A stretch of DNA of 64,000 nt from Zingiber officinale. Lineage: Eukaryota; Streptophyta; Magnoliopsida; Zingiberales; Zingiberaceae. This document shows positions 20,372 through 30,987 of the stretch, piece after piece (position 1 is the stretch's first letter; every line of letters begins with the position of its first letter). Both the position numbers and the translations under genes were made by a program. The notes under the pieces are model-generated. The model was not told the origin of the DNA. It saw nothing but the letters and a program-made list of their open reading frames with translations, and did not search any database. The stretch is taken from positions 1-64,000 of the forward strand of contig NW_024589879.1 of NCBI RefSeq assembly GCF_018446385.1, given 5' to 3'.

Positions 20372-22720
20372 ATGGGTTAGAGAGTGTCAACTCCGATTAG
20401 AAGGGTAGTTAACCCAACTTTGAGGAAATTGACACTCAAGGAGCATTTTCAAGGTTTTTGTTAACCTTTGAAAATGAAATGGGACTATTATTTACTCCTT
20501 GAAAGAGTAAAATGTGCCTAGTGGTGAAAAAGTGATTTAATCTTTAAATGGCACATATTGGGAAATTCATAAGAACTACCAAGTTGGGATTTTGGTATGT
20601 TCTTAGAAAATTTAAGGCAATCCGGGCCTTAATATAAAAGTGCTACTCTTGTGGAAAAATGAAATATGCCAACATTTGAGGAATATGCTTAATTTCAATT
20701 GGCATAAATTAATCAAGGGAATTAGAAATGCCAATTTAGGTTTTGGCATTTTCTTGAAGCACTTTAGGGCAATCTAGGTTTAAGTTGTAAGTTTAGCTAA
20801 TGGTTTAAGGATACTTAGATAGTTAATCTAGGTATATTTTATTTATGCTAAATCTTGCCATGATTGTTTGCCCATCATATGCCATGACATCATGTCTATT
20901 TTTGCATTCATGACTTATTATGAAAAAGACAAAAATACCATGTCATGACATTCATACATCATGTAGCTATAGGATATCTTTCTTTTGAAAGTTATTTTAT
21001 TTTGATGTATGCCATAACATTATCATGCATTAAGTTTAATTCCTTGTAATTAAGGACAAATGGCATTTAACAACACTTATTAACAAGTGACATCCTTGGT
21101 GGATGTCTAATATATATCTAAAATGCCTAGATAGATATGCATGATCCCTAGATTAGGGCAAAACCAAAATCTACATCTCACAAGACCTATAAGATGACTT
21201 GTATGTGTTTTAGTGCACATTAGATACAAGTGAGATGTTAGGATGATGAACAAAACTCAAGATGTTGATTTAGTGCATTCTTTTGAGTTTTAGGTTCATC
21301 AAAACACATAGTTATGTGTTTTCCCATCATTGGGAAAGCTAATGTACAAGTCATGTGCATTAAGCCCAAGGAATATGGTGGGATATTGGTTTTGAAAATG
21401 TTTTCAAAATGATTTTGGAAAAACCTTGGTGAAGGCTATCTTTTGATAGTAATCACCATTGAATAGTTAGACACAAACTTGAAGAAAACACTAAAGTTTT
21501 TGGAAGTTTTCAAGTTTGTGTCAATCTTTGAAAATATGATGTATTTTCATAGAAAACTATTTTTCCTTGATAGTATATGCCCTAACTAATGTCTACACGA
21601 AATTTCATAATTTTTGGATTTTTGTAGAATTTTCTAGGGGTTTCTGAAGTTGACTGAAATGGAATTTCAGCAACTATCAGAGCTCCGATCGATCCATGGA
21701 TCGATTGGAGTTGCTGAATCGATCCATGGATCGATTCAAACGGCAATTCCCGCGAGCGATCAGTCGATCGATCCAGGGTAGTTTGAATCGATCAGTGGAT
21801 CGATTCAGCAAGGTTCAATCGATTGGAACCCAACTCCAATCGATCCAAGTTGCTGATTTTGGCTGGGAAAGCCTGATTTCAGCACTTTGAACCTATTTTA
21901 GTCAATGTAACCTTTCCAAACCCCTAAATATACATTTGTATACATAAGGAGGGTGTTTTCATGTGAAAACAAGGATGGATTGGTTAAGGAAGGCTAAGTT
22001 GAAGTTTAGGTTGAGGTTTGTTTCAAATTTTGAATATTTGAACCTCAAAACTTCTACAATTGGGTTTCCTAAAGGTTTAGGGATTCCAAGTCATTGTTGG
22101 TGCAATGACAGAAGTTACCACCATGTCTTTAGGGGGAGGGACTCTTTAAAGACATGAAAATTATTTTTCATAAACCTTGGAAGGTGGTTAACCTTCTGTT
22201 AAGAGAATGCTCATGGATGAGCAGTTGAACTTGAAATGGGGAGTGGATATCCTCATTATTTCAAGTGGGAACTCAAGGGGGAACTCAAGTGGTTAGAAAA
22301 TGCTCAAGGTTGGGTATTTGTCTACATTGAGGGAGAAGTTAAGGATAAATGAAGGGTATGAGACCTTCATTATTGTGTTGATCACAATGAGTGAGGTTGT
22401 GATCACGATGAGCAACTCTTCAGGGGGAGAGTCTTCAACAGATGAAGTTGTTGAAGTGTGCCCAAAATTGGAGCATAGGTTGATGTGTGTCCAAAGACGG
22501 GTTGATGTGTTTTATGAGTAGGGGGTTGATGTGTGCCAATAGGGGGAGAATGAAAGGAAGTAAGTTAGGTTTTCATTACCTAGAGGGAGTTTGCCCTCTT
22601 AGGGGAGAATGAAAAGCTTAACTTATGTGTTCATTACCTAGTGGCATGAAGAAGAAGGCTATAGGATTAGCCTAACTTACATGTGGGATTGTAAGTGTTA
22701 TTGTGGTATTGTCAAACATC
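20372..22720 (+). other. Non-coding internal region of element A in place of pol
   Basis: About 2.3 kb conserved with B (24585-26923) but without a long frame on either strand. It includes a cluster of GATCGATCC palindromes (21686-21846) like those in the LTR and, near the end, pieces with GGGGGAG. Conservation between siblings without coding capacity suggests cis-acting sequence or simple recent common descent. Confidence 0.6.
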
Positions 22721-22734
22721 AAAAAGGGGGAGAT
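22721..22734 (+). promoter_or_regulatory. Polypurine tract of element A
   Basis: AAAAAGGGGGAGAT lies directly before the TGTTGG of the 3' LTR. It is the expected primer for plus-strand DNA synthesis. The same tract precedes the LTR of B and, on the minus strand, the LTRs of C, D and E. Confidence 0.88.
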
Positions 22735-24252
22735 TGTTGGTGCAAAATCCCTCAGGTCAAGGTTGACCTGGTTAACCAAGCTGAGTCTTGGTTTGGGTTT
22801 AGATGTTTGACAATAAGATATTGATCGAAGAAGAGTCAAGTAGGTCAAGATTGACCGGATACTTGACTAGGAAGTCCTAGTGAGTGAAGCTAGGCAGATG
22901 GAAAATCCTAGTGAGTGAAGCTAGGTGGAAATCCTGGTGAGTGAAGCCAGGTGAAAGTCCTAGTGAGTGAAGCTAGGCAGAAGGAAGTCCTAGTGAGTGA
23001 AGCTAGGCAGAAGGAAATCCTAGTGAGTGAAGCTAGGTGAAAGTCCTGGTGAGTGAAGCCAGGTGAAAGTCCTAGTGAGTGAAGCTAGGCAGATGGAAAA
23101 CCCTAGTGAGTGAAGCTAGGTGAACGTCCTGGTGAGTGAAGCCAGGCAAGGAAGGAAATCCAGATGGATCAAGGATGATCGGACATCTGGTGTTGGGAAG
23201 TCCAAGTAGGTCAAAGGATTGACTGGATACTTGGCAAGGAAGGAAGTCCAGATGGGTCAAGGTTGACCAGACATCTGGTGGAAGTCCAAGTAGGTCAATG
23301 GAGTGACCGGATACTTGGCACGACGAGTAAAAGTCCAAGTGGGTCAAAGGATTGACCGACACTGTGGGGAGTCCTAGCAGGTCAAGGGAGTGACCGATGC
23401 GAGGCATGATGTACCAACAGTCAAGGTTGACCGGATGTTGGTTAGGAGGATTGGGACTTGGTTTTGGGCAAAATCAAGTCCGGATCGATCCGTGGATCGA
23501 TCCAGCCGTTTTTCCAGAGGACAGATCCGCACTGAATCGATCAGATCCACGGATCGATCCGTGGATCGATCAGAGGTCCCATCGATCGTCGATCGATCGG
23601 GACGATGCTTCTTCGCGCGATAGCGCCGGATCGATCCGTGGATCGATCCAGCGCGCTTCTGAGCACGAAGCGCTGGATCGATCCGTGATCGATCCAAAGC
23701 CTCCGATCGATTCGGAACATTCGAATCGATCGGGATCGACCGTTGTGTCGGGTTTAAAGCCGCAGGCGAGCGTGGTCTTCGGCATCTTTACAAGCTCTTC
23801 TCCGATTCATTCCAGCTCCTCCACAGCTCTCTACAAGCGTGATCGCCATTTCTTGAAGGTTCTTGGAGGCTTTCCAAGTCAAGAGGCGGATCTATTGCAA
23901 GAGGAAGAAGTTAGGGTTAGGGTTTTTACTGCACATCTTGTAAGCTTTTGCTTAACTTGTATTTCCCTTTCTTCTTCTTGTATTGAGAGTGTTGTAGGGC
24001 TTCTCCGCCTTTGGTAGTTACCATAAAGGAGTGTTATTCATAGTGGAGGGTGTGTGCGTTGGTATGGATCCTTGGATTAGTCACCTCTTGTGAGGTGGAT
24101 ACCAAGTAAAATCCTAGTGTTAGCGTTTTGTGTTTGTTTCTGTATTTTCCGCTGCACATCCAAGAAGAAACAAGCAACGCCAAGCAACGAAGCGCACCGA
24201 GCGAACGCGACGAGCTATTCACCCCCCCCTCTAGCTACTTTTGGTCCTAACA
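22735..24252 (+). repeat. 3' LTR of element A (1518 bp, uninterrupted)
   Basis: It is the complete reference copy for the disrupted 5' LTR: TGTTGG start, hairpin units (22836-23440), GGATCGATCC cluster (about 23478-23738), U5-like part and CCTAACA end. It is followed by the TSD AGAAG and then, in phase, by the gag of B. Confidence 0.94.
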
Positions 24253-24257
24253 AGAAG

Positions 24258-24584
24258 GATGTGCCTAGTTATCATAGGGTTCCATATAGTTATGGAACAA
24301 ACCCTAGGTTTAGTGGTCAAGTCAAGAATACTAGGGAAGTCATCCCTAAGAGTATTTTTGCAACCAAAGTGACTAAGACTTCTAAGAAGTCTAAGAAAGT
24401 CACTAACAAGGTCACAAGGGAGGCTATCCCTAGGGTTGACCTAGAAAATGTGACCAAGGCTTCTAAGAAGCCCAACAAGGTCACTAGGAAGGTATCTAGG
24501 GAAGTTATCCCTAGTGAGTACCTAGAGCATCCAAGGAGCACCAATAGGTGTTGGGTTCCTAGGAGCATCTTCTCTACCCCATAG
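24258..24584 (+). pseudogene. gag of element B, part after the insertion of element A
   Basis: It resumes the frame broken at base 771, beginning DVPSYHRVPYSYGTNP, and runs 109 codons to a TAG at the position homologous to the TAA that ends the gag of A. It contains the basic repeats KASKKPNKVTRKV. No frameshift or internal stop is present in the visible B gag, unlike A. Confidence 0.82.
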
Positions 24585-26923
24585 ATGGGTTAGAGAGTGT
24601 CAACTCCAATTAGAAGGGTAGTTAACCCAACTTTGAGGAAATTGACACTCAAGGAGCATTTTCAAGGTTTTTGTTAACCTTTGAAAATGAAATGGAACTA
24701 TTATTTACTCCTTGAAAGAGTAAAATGTGCCTAGTGGTGAAAATTTGATTTTAATCTTAAAAGGCACATATTGGGAAATTCATAAGAGCTACCAAGTTGG
24801 GATTTTGGTATGTTCTTAGGAAATTTAAGGCAATCCGGGCCTTAACTTTAAAGTGCTACTCTTGTGGAAAAATGAAATATGCCAACATTTGAGGATATGC
24901 TTAATTTCGACTGGCATAAATTAATCAAGGGAATTAGAAATGCCAATTTAGGCTTTGACATTTTCTTGAAGCACTTTAGGGCAATCTAGGTTTAAGTTGT
25001 AAGTTTAGCTAAGGTTTTAAGGATACTTAGATAGTTAATCTAGGTATATTTTATTTATGCTAAATCTTGCCATGATTGTTTGCCCATCATATGTCATGAC
25101 ATCATGTCTATTTTTGCGTTCATGTTTTATTATGAAACATCCAAAAATACCATGTCATGACATTCATACATCATGTAGGTATAGGATATTTTCTTTTGAA
25201 AATTATTTCTTTTTGATGAATGTCATAACATTATCATGCATAAAGTTTAATTCCTTGTAATTAAGGACAAAAGGCATTTAACAACACTTATTAACAAGTG
25301 ACATCCTAGGTGGGTGCCTAATATCTCCAAAATGCCTAGATAGATATGCATGATCCCTAGATTAGGGCAAAACCAAAATCTACATCTCACAAAGACCTAT
25401 AAGATGACTTGTATGTGTTTTAGTGCACATTAGATACAAGTGAGATGTTAGGATGATGAACAAAACTCAAGATGCTGATTTAGTGCATTCTTTTGAGTTT
25501 TAGTTTCATCAAAACACATAGATATGTGTTTTCCCATCATTGGGAAAGCTAATGTACAAGTCATGTGCATTAAGCCCAAGGAATATGGTGGGATATTGGT
25601 TTGAAAAAGTTTTCAAAATGATTTTGGAAAACCTTGGTGAAGGCTATCTTTTGATAGTAATCACCATTGAATAGTTAGACACAAACTTAAAGAAAACACT
25701 AAAGTTTTTGCAAGTTTTCAAGTTTGTGTCAATCTTTGAAAATATGATGTATTTTCATAGAAAACTATTTTTTCCTGATAATATATGCCCTAAACAATGT
25801 CTACACGAAATTTCATAATTTTTGGATTTTTGTAGAATTTTCTAGGGGTTTCTGAAGTTGACTGAAATGGAGCTCCGATCGATCCATGGATCGATTAGAG
25901 TGCCTGAATCGATCCGTGGATCGATTCAGAAGGCAATTCCCGCGAGCAGAAGCTCGCTGGATCGATCAGCCGATCGATCCAGGGAGTCTGAATCGATCAG
26001 TGGATCGATTCAGCGAGGTTCAATCGATTGGAACCCAACTCCAATCGATCCAAGTTGCTGATTTTGGCTGGGAAAGCCTGAGTTCAGCACTTTGAACCTA
26101 TTTTTAGTCTAGGTACTCATTCCAAACCCTTAAAATACATTTGTATACATAAAAAGGGTGTTTTCGTGTTGAAAACAAGGATGGAATGGTAAAGGAAGGC
26201 TAAGTTGAAGTTTAGGTTGAGGTTTGTTTCAAATTTTGAACATTTGAACCTCAAAACTTCTAAATCTGGGTTTCCTAAAGGTTTAGGGATTCCAAGTCAT
26301 TGTTGGTGCAATGACAGAAGTTTCCACCATGTCTTTAGGGGGAGGGACTCTTTAAAGACATGAAAATTATTTTTCATGAACCTTGGAAGGTGGTTAACCT
26401 TCTGTTGTGAACTTGCTCAAGGTTGAGCATTTAAACTTGAAATGGGGATAAATGGGGAGTGGATATCCTCATCATTTCAAGTGGCAACTCAAGTGGTTGA
26501 AAATGCTCAAGGTTGGGTATTTGTCAACATTGAGGGAGAAGTTAAGGATAATGAAGGGTATGGGACCTTCGATATTAAGTTGATCACAATGAGTGAAATT
26601 GTGATCACGATGAGCAACTCTTCAGGGGGAGAGTCTTCAACAAATGGAGTTGTTGAAGTGTGCCCAAAATTGGAGCATAGGTTGATGTGTGTCCAAAGAC
26701 GGGTTGATGTGTTTTATGCGTAGGGGGTTGATGTGTGCCAATAGGGGGAGAATGAAAGGAAGTAAGTTAGGTTTTCATTACCTAGAGGGAGTTTGCCCTC
26801 TTAGGGGGAGAATGAAAAGCTTAATTTATGGGTTCATTACCTAGTGGCATGAAGAAGGAGGCTATAGGATTAGCATAACTTACATGTGGGATTGTAAGGG
26901 TTATTGTGGTATTGTCAAACATC
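24585..26923 (+). other. Non-coding internal region of element B
   Basis: It is homologous along its length to 20372-22720 of A with scattered small changes. No pol domain. A cluster of GATCGATCC palindromes lies at about 25874-26050. Confidence 0.6.
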
Positions 26924-26937
26924 AAAAAGGGGGAGAT
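26924..26937 (+). promoter_or_regulatory. Polypurine tract of element B
   Basis: AAAAAGGGGGAGAT directly precedes the 3' LTR, as in A. Confidence 0.88.
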
Positions 26938-28456
26938 TGTTGGTGCAACATCCCTCAGGTCAAGGTTGACCTGGTTAACCAAGCTGAGTCTTGGTTTGGG
27001 TTTAGATGTTTGACAATAAGATATTGATCGAAGAAGAGTCAAGTAGGTCAAGGTTGACCGGATACTTGACTGGGAAGTCCTAACTGGCATGTTAGGCAGA
27101 TGGAAAATCCTGGTGAGTGAAGCCAGGTGAAAGTCCTAGTGAGTGAAGCTAGGCAGATGGAAAACCCTAGTGAGTGAAGCTAGGTGAAAGTCCTGGTGAG
27201 TGAAGCCAGGTGAAAGTCCTAGTGAGTGAAGCTAGGCAGATGGAAAACCCTAGTGAGTGAAGCTAGGCAAGGAAGGAAATCCAGATGGATCAAGAATGAT
27301 CGGACATCTGGTGTTGGGAAGTCCAAGTAGGTCAAAGGATTGACTGGATACTTGGCAAGGAAGGAAGTCCAGATGGGTCAAGGTTGACCAGACATCTGGT
27401 GGAAGTCCAAGTAGGTCAAAGGATTGACTGGATACTTGGCAAGGAAGGAAGTCCAGATGGGTCAAGGTTGACCAGACATCTGGTGGAAGTCCAAGTAGGT
27501 CAATGGAGTGACCGGATACTTGGCACGACGAGTAAAAGTCCAAGTGGGTCAAAGGGAGTGACCGGACACTTGGTGGGGAGTCCTAGCAGGTCAAGGGAGT
27601 AACCAGATGCGAGGCATGATGTACCAACAGGTCAAGGTTGACCGGATATTGGTTAGGGAGGTTTGGGACTTGGTTTTGGGCAAAATAGCGCCGGATCGAT
27701 CCGTGGATCGATCAGTGGGATCGATCGCTGGATCGATCCGCATTCTTCTGTCGCGAAGCTCGGATCGATCCGTGGATCGATCAGAGGTCCCGATCGATCA
27801 GCGATGGACGCGGCTGCTTCGCGCGATAAGCGATGGATTGATCCGTGGATCGATCCAGCGCGCTTCTGCACGCGGGATGCTCGGATCGATCCGTGGATCG
27901 ATCCAAAGCCTCCCGATCGATCGGAACATTCGAATCGATCGGGATCCGCTGCGTCGGGTTTAAAGCCGCAGGCGAGCGTGGTCTTCGGCATCTCTTCACG
28001 AGCTCTTCTCAGATTCATTCCAGCTCCTCCACAGCTCTCTACAAGCACGTGATCGCCAGTTCTTGAAGGTTCTTGGAGGCTTTCCAAGTCAAGAGGCGGA
28101 TCTATTGCAAGAGGAAGAAGTTAGGGTTAGGGTTTTTACTGCACATCTTGTAAGCTTTTGCTTAACTTGTATTTCCCTTTCTTCTTCTTGTATTGAGAGT
28201 GTTGTAGGGCTTCTCCGCCTTTGGTAGTTACCATAAAGGAGTGTTATTCATAGTGGAGGGTGTGTGCGTTGGTGTGGATCCTTGGATTAGTCACCTCTTG
28301 TGAGGTGGATACCAAGTAAAATCCTAGTGTTAGCGTGCTTGTGTTTGTTTCTGTATTTTCCGCTGCACATCCAAGAAGAAACAAGCAACGAAGCGCACCG
28401 AGCGAACGCGACGAGCTATTCACCCCCCCCCCCTCTAGCTACTTTTGGTCCTAACA
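26938..28456 (+). repeat. 3' LTR of element B (1519 bp)
   Basis: Same family as the A LTRs (TGTTGGTGCAACATCCC ... TTTTGGTCCTAACA), but with fewer CCTAGTG units and an extra copy of the longer hairpin unit. A novel stem variant, CCTAAC / GTTAGG, appears at 27079-27096. It is followed by element D LTR sequence. Confidence 0.92.
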
Positions 28457-28493
28457 ATTCAGCCTTGTTAGACAACAAGTAACCTGAACTTTG
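28457..28493 (-). repeat. Element D left LTR, short piece between B and C
   Basis: These 37 bp (ATTCAGCCTTGTTAGACAAC ... CTTTG) match the intact D LTR at about 42943-42979. The last five bases, CTTTG, are the TSD of element C. Confidence 0.85.
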
Positions 28494-29575
28494 TGTAAGA
28501 CCGTTGAATTCGATAGAGGGGGGGTAAATATCGATTCGAAAATCTCGAGTTAAAACGCAGCGAAAAAGTAAGGAAGTAAAGAGATGAACACGGTTGATTT
28601 TTACTTCGTTCGGAGCCTGTGACGACTCCTACTCGAAGGCCCGTACTCCTTGAGTACTTTCGTTGGGCAATTCACTAGCAATTCGGATAATTACAATTTA
28701 CGTACAAATATTGCTAATGAAAGAAAAACAAAGCTATACCGACAACTAATGAATTAAAAGAAAACCGGAGTGAGTCGTCGAAGCTTTGTGAACGTCGTTG
28801 GAGCGCAGAGTAGCAGAGTGATTGAGCTCAGAGTTCTCAGAAAGCAGATGTATTGAAGCTCCTGCCTGGGGCTTCTTTTATATGCTGCTCCGGGCGCCTG
28901 GATCCCTTCCGGGCGCCTGGATCCCTTCCGGGCGCCTGGAATGTGACGTAACACTCCCAACCAGCATGCTCCAAGTGTCAACGTCGTCCTGGGGATAAAA
29001 CTTGCCTCCGGGCGCCCGGACCCCTCTTCTCTAGAAAGTCCTTCTCCTGTAAGAAAAGGTTAGTCCGAGGTAAAATGTACCCTGCAGCAAAGATTGTTAG
29101 CACAGTTTTATAGATAAGCAAAGTATGACTTAGATTCCGTCTTTCCGAGACCGGAATCTAGTCACGATCTCGACTTAGATATCCGAAATGGATCTAAGCC
29201 GGATCGACGCCTAATGTTCCCTTCCCGGGAACGCGTCCTCGCAGTCACTCCCCTCCAGTGACTTACCTTACTTACCTGCCAGACGTCCGGTCAGCCCTTC
29301 GACCCGTCTGGACTTCTCGCCAGCTATCCGGTCAGCCCGTCGACCTACCTGGACTTCTCGCCAAGCGTCCGGTCAGCCCGTCGACCCGCTTGGACTTCTC
29401 GCCAGCTATTCGGTCAGCCCGTCGACCTAGCTGGACTTCGTGCCAAACATCTGGTCGACCTGTCTGGACTTCTCCTGCACACTTTATCAAAGTGTCAGAC
29501 AACAACAGACTAACTTAACCTGATTTGTCATTCATCAAAACCTGGGTTAAATCGTTAGTGCTAACCGCACCAACA
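28494..29575 (-). repeat. 3' LTR of element C (left side)
   Basis: On the plus strand it runs TGTAAGACCG ... CGCACCAACA. It contains three copies of the GC-rich CCGGGCGCCTGGA unit near 28890-28940, where the right LTR has one, and a hairpin array (29279-29474) with stems such as CCAGACG/CGTCTGG and CCAAGCG/CGCTTGG. Confidence 0.94.
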
Positions 29576-29590
29576 ATCTCCCCCTTTTTG
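29576..29590 (-). promoter_or_regulatory. Polypurine tract of element C
   Basis: The plus strand reads ATCTCCCCCTTTTTG next to the LTR. On the minus strand this is a CAAAAAGGGGGAGAT tract, the same as in A and B. Confidence 0.88.
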
Positions 29591-30987
29591 ATGGAATGAC
29601 AACCTGGTTAAGTTAGTGAAAACATATGCAAGAAAAAAAACAAGCATTTAAAGGGTTTTTAAGTTAGTTTGTATTTTCAATTCTGGTTTAGCTAACTTAA
29701 CCACCTAACTCTCCCCCTTTGGCATTCATCAAAAAAATAAGCAAGAGTAAACAAGCATAGTGTAGAGTTACTGAAAACAATAACACTTAATCTTAAAAGA
29801 TAACTGAGTTTGGTTCAGAATTCAAGGGAAAAAAATATAATTTTTAAATCCAAGAAAATAAGTTGATTTGGGGGAGTATAAAGTTTTCAAAACTTGTATA
29901 AAGCAGTAGCTTTTAGCTTTTAGAAAAACCAAAATTCCAAAACTAAGTTTGAAAAAATCTATTTTTCAAAACTAATTGAAATTTATTTTTCAACACTAAG
30001 TTTGTAAAAGATTCAATTTTCAAAATCAAGGAAAATGAGTTTGAGAAGCTTTAGTAAAAAAAAAAAATTTTGTAAAATTTAACCTTCAAATCAAAATGCC
30101 AAAATTAAGTAAAATCAAATTTTAAGAACTAGATTCAGGACAATTTTCAAAGTAAAGTTAAATTAAATTTAAATCTTTACTTTTAGTTTTCAAAGGAGTT
30201 TGGTAAAAGTAAGATCATATTTTTAGAATCTTTTTGTAAATTTTTTTTTTCAAAATCAAATTTTCAAAGTTTAAAAGTATTAGATTCAAAACCTTTCAAA
30301 CTTTCAAATTTTTGTAAAAAATTTCACAATTTTAAAAAAGTTGTTTGTAAACTTTGATTTTCAAAATTAAGCTTAAAATTCGTTTTGAAAAACTGAATTA
30401 GTTTTATTTCTCCCCCCTGAACCTGATATCTAAGATAAAGCTTTTGAAAATATTTGCTAAGAATTTTTAATATAAGATTTTCAAAGTAATTGGAGTAGAA
30501 TTTTCAAAAGAAATTTAAAAAAAACGCTTTAGTTAATCCTCCTGAATTTGATACTCAAATTTACATAGCTGTCTAACCAATCAGTTACTAACTAACTATC
30601 AGAAAATAGCAGTTTTCACTTGGTTAGTCAGATTAAGTTGATTATAAGCAGTCAGTGTTTGATTTGACTGATGAGCTTAATCTGATTAATATCTGAGTTG
30701 TATTTAACGTCCAGACTTATGCCGATGCACTGATATAAGCATCTTAAGTCCAGACAGTTGACCTATGCATCTCACCCCTTTCTATGTTTTTCAAACACAA
30801 GCAAGGTAAACCTAAGGTGTTGGTGAGATGCTCAAAACTAATCCTATGGGTACATGCTTTCTAAGGATTCAAAAACTAATCTAAGGCCAAAACTGTTTTT
30901 GAAAATCTAAAAATGGAAAGTTTTGAAAATAGACAAATTTAACCTATAATTTGATGAAACCATTTTTGAGAGTATTTTTGAAATTTC
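29591..30987 (-). other. Non-coding 3' region of element C
   Basis: AT-rich, with runs of A and T and no coding frame. It includes an inverted repeat, GCATCTCACC (30767-30776) and GGTGAGATGC (30822-30831), 210 bp beyond the pol stop. Confidence 0.55.

Larger units (their letters stand above)
772..24252 (+). mobile_element. Retrotransposon A (sibling of B, gag-only), carrying a nested CACTA transposon
   Basis: Boundaries come from three matching signals. The TSD AGAAG is at 767-771 and 24253-24257. The LTR ends are TGTTGG and CCTAACA. A tRNA-iMet-type primer site and a polypurine tract lie just inside the LTRs. After removing the CACTA element and its ACA duplication, the 5' LTR (772-2195 plus 18390-18483) is 1518 bp, the same length as the 3' LTR (22735-24252), although they differ by small indels and substitutions. 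The internal region (18484-22734) has gag only, followed by about 2.3 kb without a coding frame. It belongs to the same family as B, into whose gag it inserted. Confidence 0.93.
1..28456 (+). mobile_element. Retrotransposon B (Ty1/copia-type, gag-only), 3' part; interrupted by A
   Basis: The visible pieces are gag (1-771, then 24258-24584), a long non-coding tail, a polypurine tract (26924-26937) and the 3' LTR (26938-28456). Its 5' LTR and primer site lie left of the window. Element A occupies 772-24252. No protease, integrase or reverse transcriptase is present between gag and the 3' LTR, so this copy could move only with enzymes supplied in trans. Beyond the LTR end the sequence is element D LTR, so B is inserted in D. 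The right flank ATTCA (28457-28461) should be its TSD, and the matching copy would be outside the window. Confidence 0.85.
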
